Positions 50,527 to 61,708 are shown, numbered from the stretch's first letter. The stretch: 64,000 bases of DNA from Castellaniella sp. UBA6218 (GCA_002421865.1 DISE01000036.1:18335-82334); one strand, 5' to 3'. A program made the numbers and translations. The notes: generated by a model not told the origin, from the letters alone.

Positions 50527-52260
50527 ATGAGATTCCGCCATACCGCCTTGGCGCTGGCCGTCGCTTGCGCCCTGGGAGGCCAGGCCGCCTGGGCCGGCAC
50601 CGCCGAGGCCCAGAAATGGGTCGACAACGAATTCCAGCCGTCCACGCTGAGCAAGGATCAGCAGATGGCCGAAATGCAATGGTTCATCGACGCCGCCGCC
50701 AAGCTCAAGGCCAAAGGGGTCAATGAAATCAACGTGGTGTCCGAAACCATTACCACCCACGAATACGAATCCAAAGTCCTGGCCAAGGCCTTCACGGAAA
50801 TCACCGGAATCAAGGTCAACCATGATCTGATCCAGGAAGGCGACGTGGTCGAGAAGCTGCAGACCTCGATGCTGTCGGGCAAATCCATCTATGACGGCTG
50901 GATCTCCGATTCCGACCTGATCGGCATGCACTATCGCTATGGCGAAGTCCTGTCGCTCACCGATTACATGAATGGCGCCGGCAAGGAATACACCAATCCG
51001 AATCTGGACCTGAAGGACTTCATCGGCACGTCCTTCACCACCGCGCCGGACGGCAAGATGTACCAGTTGCCCGACCAGCAGTTCGCAAATCTGTACTGGT
51101 TCCGCTACGACCTGTTCAACCGGCCGGACCTGAAAGAAAAATTCAAGGCCAAGTACGGCTACGAACTGGGTGTGCCGGTCACCTGGACCGCCTACGAGGA
51201 CATCGCCAAGTTCTTCTCCGAGGACATCAAGACCCTGGACGGCAAGCCCATCTACGGTCACATGGACTATGGCAAGAAGGATCCGTCCCTGGGCTGGCGA
51301 TTCACCGACGCCTGGCTGTCGATGGCGGGCTCGGCTGACAAGGGCACCCCCAACGGCCTGCCGGTGGACGAGTGGGGCATCCGGGTGGCCGACGACAAAT
51401 GCACGCCGGTCGGCGCGTCCGTGGCGCGCGGCGGGGCGGCCAACTCGCCGGCCGCCGTCTATGCCCTGACCAAGTACATTGACTGGATGAAGCAGTACGC
51501 GCCCAAGGAAGCGCTGGGCATGACCTTCTCCGAGGCGGGCCCCGTGCCGGCCCAGGGCGAGATCGCCCAGCAGATTTTCTGGTACACCGCCTTCACGGCC
51601 GACATGACCAAGAAGGGCTTGCCGGTGGTCAACGAGGACGGCACGCCCAAGTGGCGCATGGCGCCGGCCCCGCACGGCCCTTACTGGAAGGATGGCATGC
51701 AGAACGGCTACCAGGACGTGGGTTCCTGGACCTTCTTCAAGGACCACAATCCGGACAAGGTCGCCGCCGCCTGGCTGTATGCCCAGTTCGTGACCGCCAA
51801 GACGACCTCGCTGAAAAAATCCATCGAGGGCCTGACTTTCATCCGCGACAGCGACATTCACAGCGATTACTTCACGAAGAACGCCAACAAGTACGGCGGT
51901 CTGATCGAGTTCTATCGCAGCCCGGCGCGTGTGGCCTGGACTCCGACCGGCACCAATGTGCCTGATTATCCGAAGCTCGCGCAACTGTGGTGGCGCAACG
52001 TTTCCCAGGCCATCGCCGGGGAAAAGACGCCGCAGCAGGCCATGGACAATCTGGCCAATGAAATGGACAAGGTCATGTCACGGCTGCAGCGCGCCGGCAT
52101 GAAGCGCTGCGCGCCCAAGCTCAATGAAAAGAGCGATCCGGCCAAGTGGCTCAGTGATGAGCACGCCCCGTGGAAGAAGCTCGCCAATGAGAATCCGAAG
52201 CCGGAGACCGTGTCTTACGATTCCCTGTTGCAGGCCTGGAAGGAAGGCCGCGTCCGTTGA
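50527..52260 (+). CDS. glpV: Glycerol ABC transporter substrate-binding protein GlpV
   Basis: 577 residues from ATG 50527 with AGAGGAG upstream; the frame is open to 50293 through the tandem repeats, which is not real coding. A signal peptide (1 to about 23, AWA before GTAEAQ) directs it to the periplasm. It is a large solute-binding protein, as in the GlpV type. It probably needs a higher level than the permeases, which fits the repeat block before it. glpD follows 14 bases after. Confidence 0.92.
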   Translation: MRFRHTALALAVACALGGQAAWAGTAEAQKWVDNEFQPSTLSKDQQMAEMQWFIDAAAKLKAKGVNEINVVSETITTHEYESKVLAKAFTEITGIKVNHDLIQEGDVVEKLQTSMLSGKSIYDGWISDSDLIGMHYRYGEVLSLTDYMNGAGKEYTNPNLDLKDFIGTSFTTAPDGKMYQLPDQQFANLYWFRYDLFNRPDLKEKFKAKYGYELGVPVTWTAYEDIAKFFSEDIKTLDGKPIYGHMDYGKKDPSLGWRFTDAWLSMAGSADKGTPNGLPVDEWGIRVADDKCTPVGASVARGGAANSPAAVYALTKYIDWMKQYAPKEALGMTFSEAGPVPAQGEIAQQIFWYTAFTADMTKKGLPVVNEDGTPKWRMAPAPHGPYWKDGMQNGYQDVGSWTFFKDHNPDKVAAAWLYAQFVTAKTTSLKKSIEGLTFIRDSDIHSDYFTKNANKYGGLIEFYRSPARVAWTPTGTNVPDYPKLAQLWWRNVSQAIAGEKTPQQAMDNLANEMDKVMSRLQRAGMKRCAPKLNEKSDPAKWLSDEHAPWKKLANENPKPETVSYDSLLQAWKEGRVR

Positions 52261-52274
52261 TCGGAGTGTGAAAG

Positions 52275-53885
52275 ATGTCCCAGAACGCTGTCCTGCCGCC
52301 CGTCACGACGGATCGGGATCGATTGCTGCATGATCTCGAGGCCTTGACCGAGGTCGATCTGATCGTCATTGGTGGCGGCGCCAGCGGCCTGGGCGTCGCC
52401 CTGGATGCCCGGCTGCGGGGGCTGTCGGTCCTGCTGCTGGAATCCTGCGATTTTGCCGGCGGCACCTCGTCGCGCGCGACCAAGCTCGTGCACGGAGGGG
52501 TCCGCTATCTGGCCCAAGGCAACATCGGTCTGGTGCGCGAAGCCCTGCACGAACGCAGGGCGCTGCTGAACAACGCGCCGCACCTGGCCCAGCCTTTGGC
52601 TTTTGTCATGCCCGCCTACAGACCCTGGGAAGTGCCCTTCTACGGCACCGGCCTGAAAGTCTACGATGCCCTGGCAGGCTCCGCCAGCCTGGGCCGCACG
52701 GAATGGCTGGGACGCGCCCGCACGGCGGCCCAATTGCCGGGCTTGCAGACAGCCGGCCTGTTCGGCGGCGTCAAGTATTGGGATGGACAGTTCGACGATG
52801 CTCGTCTGGCCCTGACCCTGGCCCGCACGGCGGCCGTCCAGGGGGCCCTGGTGCTGAATTACTGCCCTGTCATCGATGTGCTGCATGAAAACGGCCGCGT
52901 CGGGGGCGTGCGCTGGCGCGACGCCCTGAGTGACGGCGCACGCCGCGAGGGCACGGTCCGCGCCCGTTGCGTCATCAACGCCACCGGGGTCTGGGTCGAC
53001 GATCTGCGTCGCCTCGACGACGCGGCCCGCGGACAGGACACCACGCCCATGGTGGCGCCCAGTCAGGGAGTGCACCTGGTGGTCGACCGGTCCTTCATGC
53101 CGTCGACGGAAGCCTTGCTGGTGCCGCGCACCCGGGATGGCAGGGTGCTGTTCGCCGTCCCCTGGCTGGGGCATCTGATTCTCGGGACCACCGACACGCC
53201 GCGCGATGCCGTAGCCCGCGAACCCCGGGCGCTGCCCGAGGAAGTCGCCTTCATCCTCAATGAATCCGCACACGTCCTGGCGCGTGCGCCCCGGGCCGAG
53301 GATGTGCTCAGCGTCTGGGTCGGGCTGCGCCCCCTGGTGCGGCCCGAGCATGAAGACGAGGGCGGCACCAAGGCCATCAGCCGCGAACACACCGTCCGGG
53401 TCAGCCCGTCCGGGATGGTGACCGTCACCGGAGGCAAGTGGACCACCTACCGCTCCATGGCCGAGGATGTCCTGCGCCATTGCCGGGACGCCGGGCTGGT
53501 GCCGGAACTGCCGCCTTGCCGTACGGCCCGTTTCCCGCTGCTGGGGGCGCCGCCTCCGGATGCGCCTGCTACGCGCCTGACGGATCCGCCGGGCTTGCAT
53601 GTCTATGGCACCGAGGCCGCCGACGTTCAGGCGCTGCCGGGAGTCGGCAACGATCTGGGACTGGGGCTGAGCGAAGCCATGGTCCGGCACGCCGCGCGTC
53701 GCGAATATGCCCGCACCGTCGAGGATGTGCTGGCCCGGCGCCACCGGATGCTTTTTTTGCATGCGGACCGGGCGATCCAGGCCGCGCCCGCGGTCTCCCG
53801 CATTCTGGTCGAGGAAATCGGCTCGGATGGCGATCCGGAAGCCTTTCTGGCCCTGGCTGAACAGTACCGTTGCGTCCCTGTTTGA
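52275..53885 (+). CDS. glpD: FAD-dependent glycerol-3-phosphate dehydrogenase
   Basis: 536 residues, normal for GlpD. The FAD-binding Rossmann motif is VIGGGASGLGVALDA near residue 34; SSRATKLVHGGVRYL is the second GlpD signature, and the C-terminal TVTGGKWTTYRSMAEDVL is the third. It oxidises glycerol-3-phosphate to dihydroxyacetone phosphate at the membrane with electrons to quinone. It closes the glp operon. Confidence 0.96.
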   Translation: MSQNAVLPPVTTDRDRLLHDLEALTEVDLIVIGGGASGLGVALDARLRGLSVLLLESCDFAGGTSSRATKLVHGGVRYLAQGNIGLVREALHERRALLNNAPHLAQPLAFVMPAYRPWEVPFYGTGLKVYDALAGSASLGRTEWLGRARTAAQLPGLQTAGLFGGVKYWDGQFDDARLALTLARTAAVQGALVLNYCPVIDVLHENGRVGGVRWRDALSDGARREGTVRARCVINATGVWVDDLRRLDDAARGQDTTPMVAPSQGVHLVVDRSFMPSTEALLVPRTRDGRVLFAVPWLGHLILGTTDTPRDAVAREPRALPEEVAFILNESAHVLARAPRAEDVLSVWVGLRPLVRPEHEDEGGTKAISREHTVRVSPSGMVTVTGGKWTTYRSMAEDVLRHCRDAGLVPELPPCRTARFPLLGAPPPDAPATRLTDPPGLHVYGTEAADVQALPGVGNDLGLGLSEAMVRHAARREYARTVEDVLARRHRMLFLHADRAIQAAPAVSRILVEEIGSDGDPEAFLALAEQYRCVPV

Positions 53886-54241
53886 TTCCTTGACGCGTGA
53901 GCGCCTCGATGCAGTCTGCCGCGGGCCGGGCCTGATGTGGTGCCGGAGCAACATCTCTTGGGGTAAGCCATGACCAACTCATGGTTATCCCTAGATTAGA
54001 TTACATTCAAAAACAAAAATTTCTTTTGATAATTGTTAAGTAGCGTCAAGATTGGAGGCTGTTGAGGATATACTCCTACCGTTCATGTCAAATGTGCATG
54101 AAAATGTATTTTTAATGTCTGGATTTGATTGTTGTGACTGATAATTTGTGACAATTGATTCTGGGGACAGGCATCACCTCCGGCCTGTCTGTGATAGCTG
54201 GATTCCACCCATGGAGTTCGGTAATAGCCAAAAGGGATCCC
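53886..54241 (+). promoter_or_regulatory. AT-rich leader region of flhDC
   Basis: This 356-base gap has no gene. A hairpin at 53960-53991 (GGGGTAAGCCATGA with TCATGGTTATCCCT) may end the glp transcript. The next 130 bases are AT-rich against the GC-rich neighbours. TTGTGAC occurs twice, at 54132-54138 and 54146-54152. A leader hairpin has GACAGGC (54166-54172) and GCCTGTC (54183-54189). Several GGA motifs in the leader suggest CsrA-type control. Confidence 0.6.
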
Positions 54242-54562
54242 ATGTCCACTCTCGATGCCACGTTGTTGAACGACATTCGCGAGGTCAATTTGTCTTATCT
54301 GATGCTGGCCCAGCGATTGTTGCGTGAAAATCTCGCAGCTGGCATGTTTCGACTCGGTTTTGACGCCGATGTCGCGGAAATCGTCCTCAATCTGTCGCCG
54401 GCCCAGATCGTCCGGCTGGCCAGTTCCAATTCCGTACTGTGCGCCTTCCGCCTGAACGACGCCCAACTGCTCAATTCCCTGACGCACGAAGTGCTGGGCG
54501 GCGTGTTGCAGCAAGCGCATTCCACCATCCTGATGGCCCGGCAGGAAACCGTCTCTGCCTGA
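54242..54562 (+). CDS. flhD: Flagellar master regulator subunit FlhD
   Basis: 106 residues from ATG 54242; the frame is open to 54155 through the leader. The typical FlhD start [23 protein letters not shown] and the [21 protein letters not shown] segment are present. It forms the FlhD4C2 activator of class II flagellar genes. flhC starts 3 bases after its stop. Confidence 0.95.
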   Translation: MSTLDATLLNDIREVNLSYLMLAQRLLRENLAAGMFRLGFDADVAEIVLNLSPAQIVRLASSNSVLCAFRLNDAQLLNSLTHEVLGGVLQQAHSTILMARQETVSA

Positions 54563-54565
54563 CCC

Positions 54566-55129
54566 ATGTCCAGCAAGAGCGTTTCCAGGGAAGCCGACGA
54601 TATCCTGCTTGCCACGGACATGATCCGTCTGGGGGCCCGTCTCCAGGTGCTGCAGTCGGAGACGTCACTCAGTTATGACCGGCTGGCGCGCCTGTACCGC
54701 GAGGTCAAGGGCGCCTCGCCCCCCAAGGGCATGCTGCCGTTCTCGGTGGACTGGTTCATGACCTGGTTGCCGAACATCCATTCCAGTCTGTTCTACAACA
54801 TCTACCGTTACATGGACGTCTTCACCCCGGCGAAAAAGTCGCAGGCCCTGGTGGAGGCCTATCGTCTGTATCTCGAGCAGTCCTCCGTAGGTCTGCAGCC
54901 CGGAGAAAAAACAGACGAACCCGTGCTCAGCTTCACGCGCGCCTGGATGCTGGTGCGGTTTTTTGAAAGCGGACTGGTGCAATTGTCCGGTTGCCAGCAA
55001 TGCCAGGGACAGTTCGTCGCCCATGCGCACGATCCGGAGTCTGGCTTCGTCTGCGCGATCTGCAAGCCGCCGCCCCGGGCGGGCAAGACCCGCGCAAGAC
55101 GGCGACCGGTCGTGCGCATGTCCGCTTAG
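54566..55129 (+). CDS. flhC: Flagellar master regulator subunit FlhC
   Basis: 187 residues. The zinc-binding cysteines are CQQC and CAIC (GCQQCQGQFVAH...GFVCAICKPP), as in FlhC, and the core ARLYREVKGASPPKGMLPFSVDWFMTW is highly typical. It binds DNA with FlhD. A basic tail (KTRARRRPVVRMSA) ends the protein. Confidence 0.95.
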   Translation: MSSKSVSREADDILLATDMIRLGARLQVLQSETSLSYDRLARLYREVKGASPPKGMLPFSVDWFMTWLPNIHSSLFYNIYRYMDVFTPAKKSQALVEAYRLYLEQSSVGLQPGEKTDEPVLSFTRAWMLVRFFESGLVQLSGCQQCQGQFVAHAHDPESGFVCAICKPPPRAGKTRARRRPVVRMSA

Positions 55130-55251
55130 GGCGGACAGCCCCTGGTCGAGCAGACTAGGGATTTGTGGACAAAAAGGCCTGTTTAACCGTGCTTTTGAAT
55201 GCAGGAAAACAGGGGATGATCACGGTATTCTGATTCTCGAGGCGTGCGCAC

Positions 55252-56124
55252 GTGTTTATCATCCTGGGGTACCTCATCGTAACGGCGGGGGTCTTTGTCA
55301 GTTTCGTCGCGATGGGCGGCCACATGGGCGCCCTGTACCAGCCCTTCGAATTCACCCTCATCGGCGGCGCGGCGCTGGGGGCATACATCGCTTCCAGCAA
55401 CGGGGCTTCGATCAAGTTGCTCCTGGAGGCCGTGCCCAAGGCGATCAAGCGCAACCCTTACGGCAAATCGCTCTATATGGAGCTGCTGGCCCTGCTGTAC
55501 GTCCTCCTGAACAAGGCCAGGCGCGACGGCCTGATGTCCATCGAATCCGATATCGAGGACCCCAAGACCAGCGCCATCTTCACCCAGTATCCTCTGGTCC
55601 AGCAGGACCCCAAGCTGATGGAGTTCCTGACTGACTATCTGCGCATCATGATCAGCGGGAACATGAATTCCTTCGAGATCGAAACGCTGATGGATCAGGA
55701 AATCGAGGCGTTGCACAATGAACACCACTCCCCGGTCAATGCCGTGCGCGCCGTGGCCGACGGGTTGCCGGCCTTCGGTATCGTGGCCGCCGTGCTGGGG
55801 GTGGTCAAGGCGCTGGCGGCCGTCGATCAACCGCCGGCCATCCTGGCCGATCTGATCTCCAAGGCGATGGTGGGCACTTTCCTGGGCATCCTGCTGTCCT
55901 ATGGTTTCTGCGCGCCGTTCGCTTCGGCGGTCGAACGTCAGTCGGTGGCCTCGATCAAGGTGCTGGAATGCATCAAGGTCACCCTGCTGGCCAGCATGAA
56001 CGGTTACCCGCCGCCGCTGGCCGTCGAATTCGGCCGCAAGGTTCTGTTCTCGTCCGTCCGTCCCTCGTTCTCCGAGCTCGAGGCTCATGTGCGGCAGGCC
56101 AAGAACCAGGCAACCAGCCGCTGA
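55252..56124 (+). CDS. motA: Flagellar stator protein MotA
   Basis: 290 residues from GTG 55252. Four membrane helices (about 2-20, 30-47, 170-190, 203-223) surround a large cytoplasmic domain. The proton-channel helix GLPAFGIVAAVLGVVKALAAVD and the EIETLMDQEIEALHNEHHSP segment are conserved. It forms the stator with MotB and touches FliG. Confidence 0.95.
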   Translation: MFIILGYLIVTAGVFVSFVAMGGHMGALYQPFEFTLIGGAALGAYIASSNGASIKLLLEAVPKAIKRNPYGKSLYMELLALLYVLLNKARRDGLMSIESDIEDPKTSAIFTQYPLVQQDPKLMEFLTDYLRIMISGNMNSFEIETLMDQEIEALHNEHHSPVNAVRAVADGLPAFGIVAAVLGVVKALAAVDQPPAILADLISKAMVGTFLGILLSYGFCAPFASAVERQSVASIKVLECIKVTLLASMNGYPPPLAVEFGRKVLFSSVRPSFSELEAHVRQAKNQATSR

Positions 56125-56142
56125 GGCGAGGGGACGTAAGGC

Positions 56143-57276
56143 ATGGCCAAACACGATACCGGCCGCGTCGTCGTCCGTCGCAAGCGGGCGTATGGCGAAT
56201 CCCATCACGGAGGCAGCTGGAAGATCGCCTATGCGGACTTCATGACCGCGATGATGGCGTTCTTCCTGGTGATGTGGCTGTTGCTGCTGGTGCCGAAAAA
56301 GGACCTGCAGTCCATCGCGGAGTATTTCCGCATGCCGTTGATGACCGCGATCACGGGCGGCGAAAAAATGGACAGCAGCAAGTCCCAGATCCCCGGCGGG
56401 GATCCCAGCGTGATCCCCAATCCGCATCCCTTGCCGTCGTCCACCCCCGAGGGCGACCTTGAGTCCCAGCAGGATCTGATCGATCAGGAAAACCTGGAGA
56501 ACCTGAAGCAGAATCTCGAGAACCTGATCGAGAACAATCCGGTGCTGCGCCAATTCAGGCCCCAGATGCTCCTGGACATGACGCCGGACGGCTTGCGGAT
56601 CCAGATTCTGGACCAGCAGAACCGGCCGATGTTCGCCACCGGCAGCGCGGTGGTGCAGACCTATATGCGCGACATCCTGCGGGAACTCGCTCCGCTGATC
56701 AGCCGACTGCCGAATTCGATCACGATTTCCGGCCATACCGACGCGACCCGCTATGCGTCCGGCGACCGGAATTACAGCAACTGGGAATTGTCGGCCGATC
56801 GGGCCAACGCGGCGCGGCGCGAGCTGGTCGCCGGCGGCCTGGTCGAGAACAAGATCAAGCGCATCCTCGGGTTGGGCGATACCGTCGATCTCGTCAAGGA
56901 CGACCCCCTGGCGGCCGTCAACCGCCGGATCAGCATTCTGGTACTGAATCGTCGCGCCGAACGGCGTATCGACGAGCAGAACGCCTCCGGTCAGGAGGGT
57001 GTGAAAATCCATGAGCGGCTGGAATTGCTTAGGCAATCCCCCCCAGGTCAGGGAAATGCCGGCGCGGGGGTCGGCGCTGCGTCCCAGGCGAGTCCGCCAC
57101 CGGCCCCCGGGGCCGGTCCCGCCATTGCGCCGGCCGTTCCGCCGGCGCCGGCCGTTTCCGCCCCTGCGGCGGGCGCGGCTCCAGGGCAGGGCGCGGCGAC
57201 CGTATCCCCTTCAGCGGGGCAATCCAAAAGTGCGCCGGCGGTTCTCCCGGCCGGCGCGTCCGGCAATCCAGGGTGA
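56143..57276 (+). CDS. motB: Flagellar stator protein MotB
   Basis: 377 residues. A basic N-terminus leads to one membrane helix with the proton-binding Asp32 (YADFMTAMMAFFLVMWLL). An OmpA-like peptidoglycan-binding domain (about 165-275) has ITISGHTDATRYA and NWELSADRANAARREL. The C-terminal 80 residues are an unusually long Pro/Ala-rich tail, a clear extension beyond the OmpA domain. Confidence 0.95.
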   Translation: MAKHDTGRVVVRRKRAYGESHHGGSWKIAYADFMTAMMAFFLVMWLLLLVPKKDLQSIAEYFRMPLMTAITGGEKMDSSKSQIPGGDPSVIPNPHPLPSSTPEGDLESQQDLIDQENLENLKQNLENLIENNPVLRQFRPQMLLDMTPDGLRIQILDQQNRPMFATGSAVVQTYMRDILRELAPLISRLPNSITISGHTDATRYASGDRNYSNWELSADRANAARRELVAGGLVENKIKRILGLGDTVDLVKDDPLAAVNRRISILVLNRRAERRIDEQNASGQEGVKIHERLELLRQSPPGQGNAGAGVGAASQASPPPAPGAGPAIAPAVPPAPAVSAPAAGAAPGQGAATVSPSAGQSKSAPAVLPAGASGNPG

Positions 57277-57285
57277 GGATGGATC

Positions 57286-59361
57286 ATGAGTGCAGGCGTG
57301 GACCTGAGTGAGTTTTTCGACACGTTCTTCGACGAGGCCGACGAACTGCTGACCAATATGGAGCAGCAGTTGCTGAACCTCGATCTGGAACAGCCGGATC
57401 CGGACGTGCTCAACGGCATTTTCCGTGCCGCGCATTCCATCAAGGGCGGGGCGGGCACTTTCGGCTGCTTCGAAGAGTTGGCCAAGACCACCCACTTGTT
57501 GGAAAACCTGCTGGATCTCATCCGCCATGGGGAGATGCCCCTGCGTCAGGATATGATCGACCTCTTTCTGGAGACCAAGGACGTGTTGACCGACCAAGTC
57601 GCCGCCTATCGCGGTTCGGAAAAGCCCGATCAGCAGGTTTATGAGCGGATCTGCGCCCAACTGCGTCAGCTTGCTCTGGAACAGCAGCAGGGCGGAGCCC
57701 CGGCGACTCCGGCTCCGGCGGCGGCCGTTCCGGCGTCCCAGGCCGTCGCGGCCGCGACGTCGGGTGATCTGCCGGTCCGCATCCGGATCAGCCGCATCCA
57801 GGACAAGGACGTCGAATCTCTCGTCAATGAAATGGCCCTCATGGGCGAGATCCTGCATCGCGATCAGAACGGCGGCGATCTGTCGCTATGGCTGCGCACC
57901 ACCACGTCGGCCGACGATCTCGAAGCCGTCTGCTGCTTCATCGTGAATGCGGACCAGGTCTCCGTCGTCCGCGAGGCTTTGCCGGGCGCCGCGGCTGCCG
58001 CCGAAGCGCCCACGGCCGCCGTGGCACCCGTGGCGGACCACGTGCCGGCACCGTCGGTGAGCGAGATCCCCTCCGCCGCGCCCGCCCAGGAAGCGCCGGA
58101 GCCGTCCGGTTCCCGTGACGCGGCCGAATCCGCCGCCTCCTCCGGGGGGGGCGGCGGGTCCAAGGCCGCCAAACCCAAGGAAAGCGGCACCATCCGCGTA
58201 GGCGTGGAAAAGGTCGACCAGATCATCAACCTGGTGGGAGAGCTCGTCATCACCCAGGCCATGCTGCTGCAGACATCCCAGACGCTGGATCCGGTGCTGC
58301 ATGATCGCCTGCTCAATGGCATCGAGCAACTGGAACGCAACGCGCGCGATCTGCAGGAAGCCGTGATGTCCATCCGCATGATGCCGATGGATTACGTCTT
58401 CAGCCGTTTTCCGCGCGTGGTGCGGGAAAACGCCACCAAGCTGGGCAAGCGCATCCGGCTGGTCACCAAGGGGCAGGCGACCGAACTCGACAAGAGCCTG
58501 ATCGAACGGATCATCGATCCACTGACCCATCTGGTGCGCAACAGCCTGGACCACGGTCTGGAAACACCGGACGCCCGTATCGCCCAGGGAAAGGATCCGG
58601 AAGGCACACTGATTCTGTCGGCGCAGCACAACGGCGGCCAGATCATCATCGACGTGATCGACGACGGCGCCGGCCTGAATCGCGAGCGGATCCTGAAAAA
58701 GGCGATCGCTTCCGGTTTCCCTGTTTCCGAGGCGACCCCCGACGACGAGCTGTGGCAATTGATCTTCGCGCCGGGGTTCTCCACGGCGGAAAAAGTCACG
58801 GACATTTCCGGCCGGGGGGTCGGGATGGATGTGGTGCGGCGCAATATCCAGAGCATGGGCGGCCATGTGCAGCTTTCCTCGCGCAAGGGCGAAGGCACCA
58901 CCACCCGCATCGTGCTGCCCTTGACGCTGGCCATCCTGGATGGCATGTCGGTCAAGGTCGGCGAAGAAACCTTCATCCTGCCGCTGTCCCATGTCACCGA
59001 GTCCATGCAGGCCACTGATGACCAGATCCATCGCATTTCCGAGACCGAGCAGGTATTGCATGTGCGCGGCGAGTATCTGCCCATCGTCGCGCTGCACGAG
59101 GTCTTCAACGTGGGGCAGGCGGAAACCGATCTGACACGGGCCATCGCCGTCATCCTCCAGGCGGAGGACCAGCGCTTCGCCCTGATGGTGGATCATCTCA
59201 TCGGCCAGCATCAGGTCGTGGTCAAGAATCTCGAAACCAACTATCGCAAGGTGCCGGGCATCTCGGCCGCCACGATCCTGGGCGACGGCAGCGTGGCCCT
59301 GATCGTTGACGTGTTCGCCTTGCGGCGCACCACTTCGTTGCGGGCCGGCGCGGCCGCCTGA
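57286..59361 (+). CDS. cheA: Chemotaxis histidine kinase CheA
   Basis: 691 residues. The HPt domain has the phosphorylated His50 in [16 protein letters not shown] second linker region includes a CheY-binding-type ferredoxin-like domain (about 163-235) between Ala/Pro-rich linkers. Then come the dimerisation helices, the ATPase ([26 protein letters not shown]) and the C-terminal CheW-like domain. It phosphorylates CheY and CheB according to receptor state. Confidence 0.97.
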   Translation: MSAGVDLSEFFDTFFDEADELLTNMEQQLLNLDLEQPDPDVLNGIFRAAHSIKGGAGTFGCFEELAKTTHLLENLLDLIRHGEMPLRQDMIDLFLETKDVLTDQVAAYRGSEKPDQQVYERICAQLRQLALEQQQGGAPATPAPAAAVPASQAVAAATSGDLPVRIRISRIQDKDVESLVNEMALMGEILHRDQNGGDLSLWLRTTTSADDLEAVCCFIVNADQVSVVREALPGAAAAAEAPTAAVAPVADHVPAPSVSEIPSAAPAQEAPEPSGSRDAAESAASSGGGGGSKAAKPKESGTIRVGVEKVDQIINLVGELVITQAMLLQTSQTLDPVLHDRLLNGIEQLERNARDLQEAVMSIRMMPMDYVFSRFPRVVRENATKLGKRIRLVTKGQATELDKSLIERIIDPLTHLVRNSLDHGLETPDARIAQGKDPEGTLILSAQHNGGQIIIDVIDDGAGLNRERILKKAIASGFPVSEATPDDELWQLIFAPGFSTAEKVTDISGRGVGMDVVRRNIQSMGGHVQLSSRKGEGTTTRIVLPLTLAILDGMSVKVGEETFILPLSHVTESMQATDDQIHRISETEQVLHVRGEYLPIVALHEVFNVGQAETDLTRAIAVILQAEDQRFALMVDHLIGQHQVVVKNLETNYRKVPGISAATILGDGSVALIVDVFALRRTTSLRAGAAA

Positions 59362-59386
59362 CCCTCCACACCCATCCGGAGCCATC

Positions 59387-59884
59387 ATGAATCAAGCCAC
59401 CCCCACGCAGGCGCAGGGAGAAACCCAGGGCAAGGAATTCCTGATCTTCACCCTGGCCAGTCAGGAATACGGGATCGACATCCTCAAGGTGCAGGAGATC
59501 CGGGGCTACGACAGTCAGACCGTCACGCGCATCGCCAACGTGCCTTCCTTCGTCAAGGGAGTCACCAATCTGCGCGGTGTGATCGTGCCCATCGTCGATC
59601 TGCGCCTGAAGTTCAACATGGACAATGTCGAATACACTTCGCAGACCGTGGTGGTGATCCTCAATGTGCGTTCCCGCGTGGTGGGCGTGGTGGTCGACGG
59701 CGTGTCCGACGTGCTGATCCTGCAGGCGTCGCAGATCAGCGCGGCGCCGCAGTTCGGCTCGGCGTTTTCCACCGAGCATCTGACGGGCATCGGTACCGTC
59801 GGCGAGCGCATGCTCATCCTGGTGGACATCGAAAAGCTCATGACCAGCGAGGAAATGGCGTTGGTCGAGGACGCGGTCGCCTGA
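59387..59884 (+). CDS. cheW: Chemotaxis coupling protein CheW
   Basis: 165 residues from ATG 59387; the longer frame upstream is a shadow of cheA. The CheW fold is clear: [58 protein letters not shown]. It links the receptor tips to CheA. Confidence 0.95.
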   Translation: MNQATPTQAQGETQGKEFLIFTLASQEYGIDILKVQEIRGYDSQTVTRIANVPSFVKGVTNLRGVIVPIVDLRLKFNMDNVEYTSQTVVVILNVRSRVVGVVVDGVSDVLILQASQISAAPQFGSAFSTEHLTGIGTVGERMLILVDIEKLMTSEEMALVEDAVA

Positions 59885-59941
59885 CCGGGCGGCTCCTCTT
59901 GGCCTATCCCTCGGCGTATTCCATTCACTGGGTTCAATCTC

Positions 59942-61681
59942 ATGCAATCAGGCGGAAAATCGCTCATCGGCGCGCTCAAAGTCCGCACCAGTCTGATTCT
60001 GGTGCTCGTTTTTTTCTTCTTCATGCTGATTTCGGGGGCACTGCTGGGCGTGCTGTCCCTGAAGATGAACAATGACGCGTTGCGGGAAATCAGCGCTGAC
60101 GACGTAGCAGTCGGCCTGCTGGATGACTCCGTCGATCGCTATCGCACAATCCAGGTGCTGATGGGGCGTACCCTGGGCAGCATCGTCGTCAACAGCGATC
60201 TGGCCAACAGCGCCATCCTGTCCGAATGGGCGACGGACAGTCAGTCCGGCGGCTCCAACGGACTCAGCGACAGTTCCCGTGCCTTGATCGCACAGGTCGA
60301 GCAGCGCCTGGGACAGGCGCGCGAGGCGCTCGGCCGGTTCCGCGCGACCGCCGAGGAACACTTGACTGATGGCGAGCAGGGACCTCAGGTCGAGCAGATC
60401 ATCAAGATCTACGCCCAGTTGCTCGACAAGGAGTTGCCGCCCGTGCTGGCACAGCTCAAGGCCGGCAATATCGAGCAGTACGACGCTTTGCAGTCCGGGA
60501 GCGTCGGGCCGGTGGAGCGCCAGTTCGAGCAAGCCGTCCAGGCGCTCAAACAGCACCAGCAGGAGTTGACCACCCAGGCGATGGCGGACGAAGCCGCGCA
60601 CCTGCGCCTGGTGATCCTGATCGTGGGCGTGTCCATGGGGGTGGCGCTGCTGTTCGCCGTGGCCGCCTATCTGTTCCTGCAGCGTGTGGTGCTGCGGCCG
60701 CTGCGCGAAGCTGGCCGGCATTTCGACCGGATCGCGGCGGGCGACCTCACCGAGGCCATCCAGGTTCCGTCGCGCAATGAGATCGGCGTGCTCTACCTGG
60801 CGATGCAGCGCATGCAGGAAAGTCTGGTACGCATGGTGTCCACGGTGCGCAATGGCGTGGGCGAGATCCGTCTGGGCTCCCAGGAAATTTTCGCCGGCAA
60901 CACGGACCTCAGCGGCCGCACCGAGCAGCAGGCGGCTTCCCTGCAACAGACCGCCGCCAGCATGGAGCAACTGGCCAGCACCGTACGCCAGAATTCCGAC
61001 AACGCCGCCCAGGCGGACCAGCTCGCCAAGACGGCGGCGGATGTGGCCCAGCGTGGCGGAGCGGCTGTCACCAGCGTGGCCGAGACCATGGCCGGCATCA
61101 CCCAGAGCTCGAGCAAGATCGCCGAGATCGTCAGCGTGATCGACGGCATCGCTTTCCAGACCAACATCCTGGCCTTGAACGCTGCGGTGGAAGCCGCACG
61201 CGCGGGCGAACAGGGCAAGGGTTTCGCCGTCGTGGCCGGCGAAGTCCGGTCGCTGGCCCAGCGCAGTTCACAGGCCGCCAAGGAAATCAAGGGGCTGATC
61301 GACGATTCCGCAGTGCGGGTGCGCGAAGGGTCGGAGCGCGTCCAGGACGCGGGCCGGATCATGGGCGAGATCGTCCAGTCGGTGCAGGGTGTCACGGCCA
61401 TCATGAACGAAATTTCCTCGGCGTCCCGGGAGCAGGCCGACGGCATCAGCCAGATCAACTCGGCCGTCAATGACATGGATCATGTCGTGCAGCAGAACGC
61501 CGCCCTGGTCCAGGAAGCGGCCAGTGCTGCCGGCTCCCTGCAGGAACAGGCCGAGCATCTCAGTGAGGCGGTCGCCGCCTTCCGTCTTCAGGAGGGCGGG
61601 CAGGTGATCGATGTTCAGGGCGGTCAACTGGGCTATACTCCGCGCGCCGGTCAACCGGCCCTGGCGCTGGGGCAGGCCTGA
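59942..61681 (+). CDS. Methyl-accepting chemotaxis protein
   Basis: 579 residues with membrane helices at about 20-40 and 220-243 around a helical periplasmic sensor. HAMP follows ([20 protein letters not shown]), then a class 36H-like signalling domain with the tip [43 protein letters not shown]. The C-terminus ends in LALGQA without the NWETF-type CheR tether, so methylation must work without it. The ligand is unknown. Confidence 0.93.
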   Translation: MQSGGKSLIGALKVRTSLILVLVFFFFMLISGALLGVLSLKMNNDALREISADDVAVGLLDDSVDRYRTIQVLMGRTLGSIVVNSDLANSAILSEWATDSQSGGSNGLSDSSRALIAQVEQRLGQAREALGRFRATAEEHLTDGEQGPQVEQIIKIYAQLLDKELPPVLAQLKAGNIEQYDALQSGSVGPVERQFEQAVQALKQHQQELTTQAMADEAAHLRLVILIVGVSMGVALLFAVAAYLFLQRVVLRPLREAGRHFDRIAAGDLTEAIQVPSRNEIGVLYLAMQRMQESLVRMVSTVRNGVGEIRLGSQEIFAGNTDLSGRTEQQAASLQQTAASMEQLASTVRQNSDNAAQADQLAKTAADVAQRGGAAVTSVAETMAGITQSSSKIAEIVSVIDGIAFQTNILALNAAVEAARAGEQGKGFAVVAGEVRSLAQRSSQAAKEIKGLIDDSAVRVREGSERVQDAGRIMGEIVQSVQGVTAIMNEISSASREQADGISQINSAVNDMDHVVQQNAALVQEAASAAGSLQEQAEHLSEAVAAFRLQEGGQVIDVQGGQLGYTPRAGQPALALGQA

Positions 61682-61708
61682 TTCCGGACCTCCCGTCACG
61701 ACACCATC

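Noticed and set aside
55183..57036. 617-residue ORF antisense to motA-motB
   Set aside because: It is a shadow of two certain genes; no start signal or domain supports it.
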